From: Endomicrobium sp.
Lineage (GTDB): Bacteria; Elusimicrobiota; Endomicrobiia; Endomicrobiales; Endomicrobiaceae
Length of the DNA: 6,870 bases
Assembly (NCBI GenBank): GCA_031278405.1
Contig: JAITKL010000063.1
Span: forward strand, 1 to 6,870
Direction of reading: 5' to 3'
Part shown: positions 5,578 through 6,870 of the stretch, piece by piece
How positions within the stretch are numbered: the first letter of the stretch is position 1
Layout: every line of letters begins with the position of its first letter
Position numbers and translations under genes: made by a program
Notes under the pieces: model-generated
What the model saw: the letters and a program-made list of their open reading frames with translations, nothing else
The model's database searches: none
Told to the model about the DNA's origin: nothing

Positions 5578-6504
5578 ATGGAGAAAAAAGATTTATTATC
5601 AATTTACGACTTGTCTGCAAAAGAAATCAAAACATTACTTAGCAAAGCATTTGAACTGAAAAAAAAGAGAAAACCTCTTGATGTTTTCAAAGGGAAAACT
5701 TTAGGCATCATGTTGGAAAAGCCTTCAACAAGAACAATGGTTTCTTTTGCTACAGCTATGGTTCAGCTTGGTGGAACGCCTATCTTTCTTAACATTGAGA
5801 AAATGCAACGTTCACGAGGTGAATCTATACATGATACAGCTATAGTATTGTCTCGGTATTTAGACGGCTTAATGATAAGAGCTTTTAAACATTCTGATGT
5901 TGAAGAATTTGCTAAATATTCAACTGTTCCTGTAATAAACGGTCTTACCGATAGAGAACATCCATGCCAAATTTTGGCGGATGTTATGACCGCGATGGAA
6001 TTTCACAAAATAATAACTCCTAGCAACTTGAAAAAAATTAAAATAGTTTACATCGGTGACGGTAATAATATTTCAAACTCTCTTCTTGCAATTGCTTCGG
6101 TTTTAGGGATGAATTTAACCTTAATAGCTCCGAAAGAATATATAACGGGAAAGGAGTCGTTGAATAAATCTTTAGAATATATATCAAAGAGTAAAGCCGA
6201 AATCAAAGTTACAAGCGATATAAACGCTACAGAAAATGCCGATGTAATATATACAGACGTTTGGACTTCCATGGGGTTTGAATCGGAAGAGAAGAAAAGA
6301 AAAAAACTTTTTACATCTTATCAGGTAAATTCTGAACTTCTTAAAAAAGCTTCTTCAAAGTGTATAGTATTACACTGTCTTCCTGCAATAAGAGGTGAAG
6401 AAATAACAGAAGACGTTATGGAAAAATATGAAAATTCTATTTTTGCACAAGCTGAGAATAGATTACATGCTCAAAAAGCAGTTCTGCTACACCTCATAAA
6501 GTAA
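5578..6504 (+). CDS. argF: Ornithine carbamoyltransferase
   Basis: This cytoplasmic enzyme joins carbamoyl phosphate to ornithine to make citrulline in arginine synthesis. The 308 residues are full length for the family. The carbamoyl-phosphate domain shows KPSTRT (48-53), RGESIHDTA (80-88) and HPCQ (128-131). The ornithine domain shows the nucleotide-fold-like GDGNNISNSLL (160-170), the DVWTSMG loop (227-233) that closes over ornithine, catalytic HCLP (266-269) and AENRLHAQKAVL (292-303). The SMG loop and HPCQ distinguish it from aspartate, acetylornithine and succinylornithine relatives. Two small departures are M54 where STRTR usually ends in Arg, and I271 where HCLPA-H/Y-RG is usual. Neither is a core catalytic residue as far as I know. 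It is transcribed alone and divergently from the Sir2 gene. No arcA or arcC neighbour is present, so a biosynthetic role is more likely than the arginine deiminase pathway. Confidence 0.95.
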   Translation: MEKKDLLSIYDLSAKEIKTLLSKAFELKKKRKPLDVFKGKTLGIMLEKPSTRTMVSFATAMVQLGGTPIFLNIEKMQRSRGESIHDTAIVLSRYLDGLMIRAFKHSDVEEFAKYSTVPVINGLTDREHPCQILADVMTAMEFHKIITPSNLKKIKIVYIGDGNNISNSLLAIASVLGMNLTLIAPKEYITGKESLNKSLEYISKSKAEIKVTSDINATENADVIYTDVWTSMGFESEEKKRKKLFTSYQVNSELLKKASSKCIVLHCLPAIRGEEITEDVMEKYENSIFAQAENRLHAQKAVLLHLIK

Positions 6505-6780
6505 TTATGAATAAAGAAACTATTCTTGCATCAGCTTATCTAAGGCAAACAACCCCACTTAAAGAGCAAGGTCTTTTTTGCTGACGGCAAAGTCTAAACC
6601 TTGCAAATGTAACGAGCTGTTCTCTCCTTCTTTCATGTCCTATTCATATTTCTGCGTCTGGTATTTGGGTTAGTCTATTCCAAATTGTGCGATCTGCAAC
6701 CTCATCTATCCAAATCAATCTCCAAATATCTGTTAAACAAATCTGAAATTTCATTGGAAAGAGAATTAAGCTTGAAATGA
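6505..6780 (-). pseudogene. Remnant of alpha-glucan (glycogen) phosphorylase, internal fragment
   Basis: Joining minus-strand frames gives LSNEISDLFNRYLEID, then WIDEVADRTIWNRLTQIPDA, EI-stop-IGHERRREQL, VTFARFRLCRQQKR, and finally ALDKLMQE in a third frame beside argF. This matches a segment of the TIGR02094-type alpha-glucan phosphorylases, recalled as (E)...LF.RYLG.DW...IW.RI..IPD.ELW..HERRRE.LV.FAR.RL, which lies shortly before GFARRFATYKR. Lesions visible are a one-base insertion in a T run near 6712-6714, a TGA at 6644-6646 in place of the expected Trp codon, and another frame change near 6560. The piece covers roughly 90 codons from the middle of a protein of about 850, ending abruptly at the argF stop codon. 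The enzyme would release glucose-1-phosphate from glycogen; it is certainly dead here. Identification is from motif memory, not a search. Confidence 0.72.
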
Positions 6781-6870
6781 TAGAAAAAACATAACACAAC
6801 ACAAAAAATTTAGCGAGCAAGGTTGGGGTTAAATAAGCTAGCTATTATAAGCAAAATAATAAAGGAAATA
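6781..6870. other. Right-edge sequence with no recognisable content
   Basis: AT-rich sequence upstream of the phosphorylase remnant, with stops in all frames I read. It may be further-decayed phosphorylase gene, since the sequence expected just before the recognisable part (PIxHITNGVH-like) is not visible. No gene, RNA or terminator can be supported. Confidence 0.4.

Noticed and set aside
6048..6272. Minus-strand 74-codon frame
   Set aside because: It is antisense to the middle of argF, including its GDGNN and DVW motifs.
6561..6582. Possible argF terminator (AAAGA/TCTTT or AGCAA/TTGCT hairpins)
   Set aside because: The stems are five bases, AT-rich, and the T run lies in or overlaps the stem; too weak to call.
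6507..6584. Short plus-strand ORF starting MNKETILASAY after argF
   Set aside because: It is 25 codons long, has no ribosome site, and the opposite strand there continues the phosphorylase remnant.
6549..6830. Short matching words (AACCCCA and inverse TGGGGTT, GAGCAAGGT twice) as possible insertion-sequence ends
   Set aside because: Matches are 7-9 bases without longer inverted ends, target duplications or transposase; likely chance.

Overview
This AT-rich window most resembles an Elusimicrobiota genome, specifically an Endomicrobium-like gut or protist endosymbiont lineage (inference, about 0.6). Intact amino-acid genes lie between remnants of dead carbohydrate genes. A C-terminal fragment of an outer-membrane OprB-type porin shows that the ancestor was a Gram-negative-type diderm. 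The mixture of tight working operons and genes broken by many frameshifts is typical of a host-restricted genome under reduction. No 16S or other phylogenetic marker is present, so the assignment rests on gene style only.

Layout, left to right. (1) At 31-73 there is a Rho-independent terminator reading leftward. (2) At 109-958 (minus) lies a heavily frameshifted OprB-family porin remnant that lacks its N-terminal part. (3) At 959-2146 (minus) is an intact dicarboxylate/amino acid:cation (SLC1/DAACS) symporter with its own promoter and ribosome binding site. (4) At 2246-2271 is a terminator, followed by the minus-strand operon metN-metI-metQ (4599 to 2293), an NlpA/MetQ-type methionine ABC importer with a consensus-like promoter at 4644-4673. 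(5) At 4735-5445 (minus) is a Sir2-family NAD-dependent deacylase whose natural start codon appears to be lost. (6) A 132-base divergent spacer follows. (7) At 5578-6504 (plus) is argF, ornithine carbamoyltransferase. (8) At 6505 to about 6780 (minus) is an internal remnant of an alpha-glucan (glycogen) phosphorylase with a nonsense codon and frameshifts.

How the genes fit together. The working genes acquire or make amino acids: a cation-coupled symporter and a methionine-type ABC importer bring amino acids in, and ArgF makes citrulline for arginine synthesis. The two dead genes handled carbohydrate: sugar passage through the outer membrane and glycogen breakdown. The importer also looks pared down. 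MetN has lost the C-terminal NIL domain used for feedback inhibition, MetQ has no lipobox, and no riboswitch or MetJ-like site fits in the short leader.

I found no sign of a new multi-gene system, CRISPR array, mobile element, tRNA or rRNA. The most useful observations concern gene decay and unusual residues in otherwise recognisable proteins.
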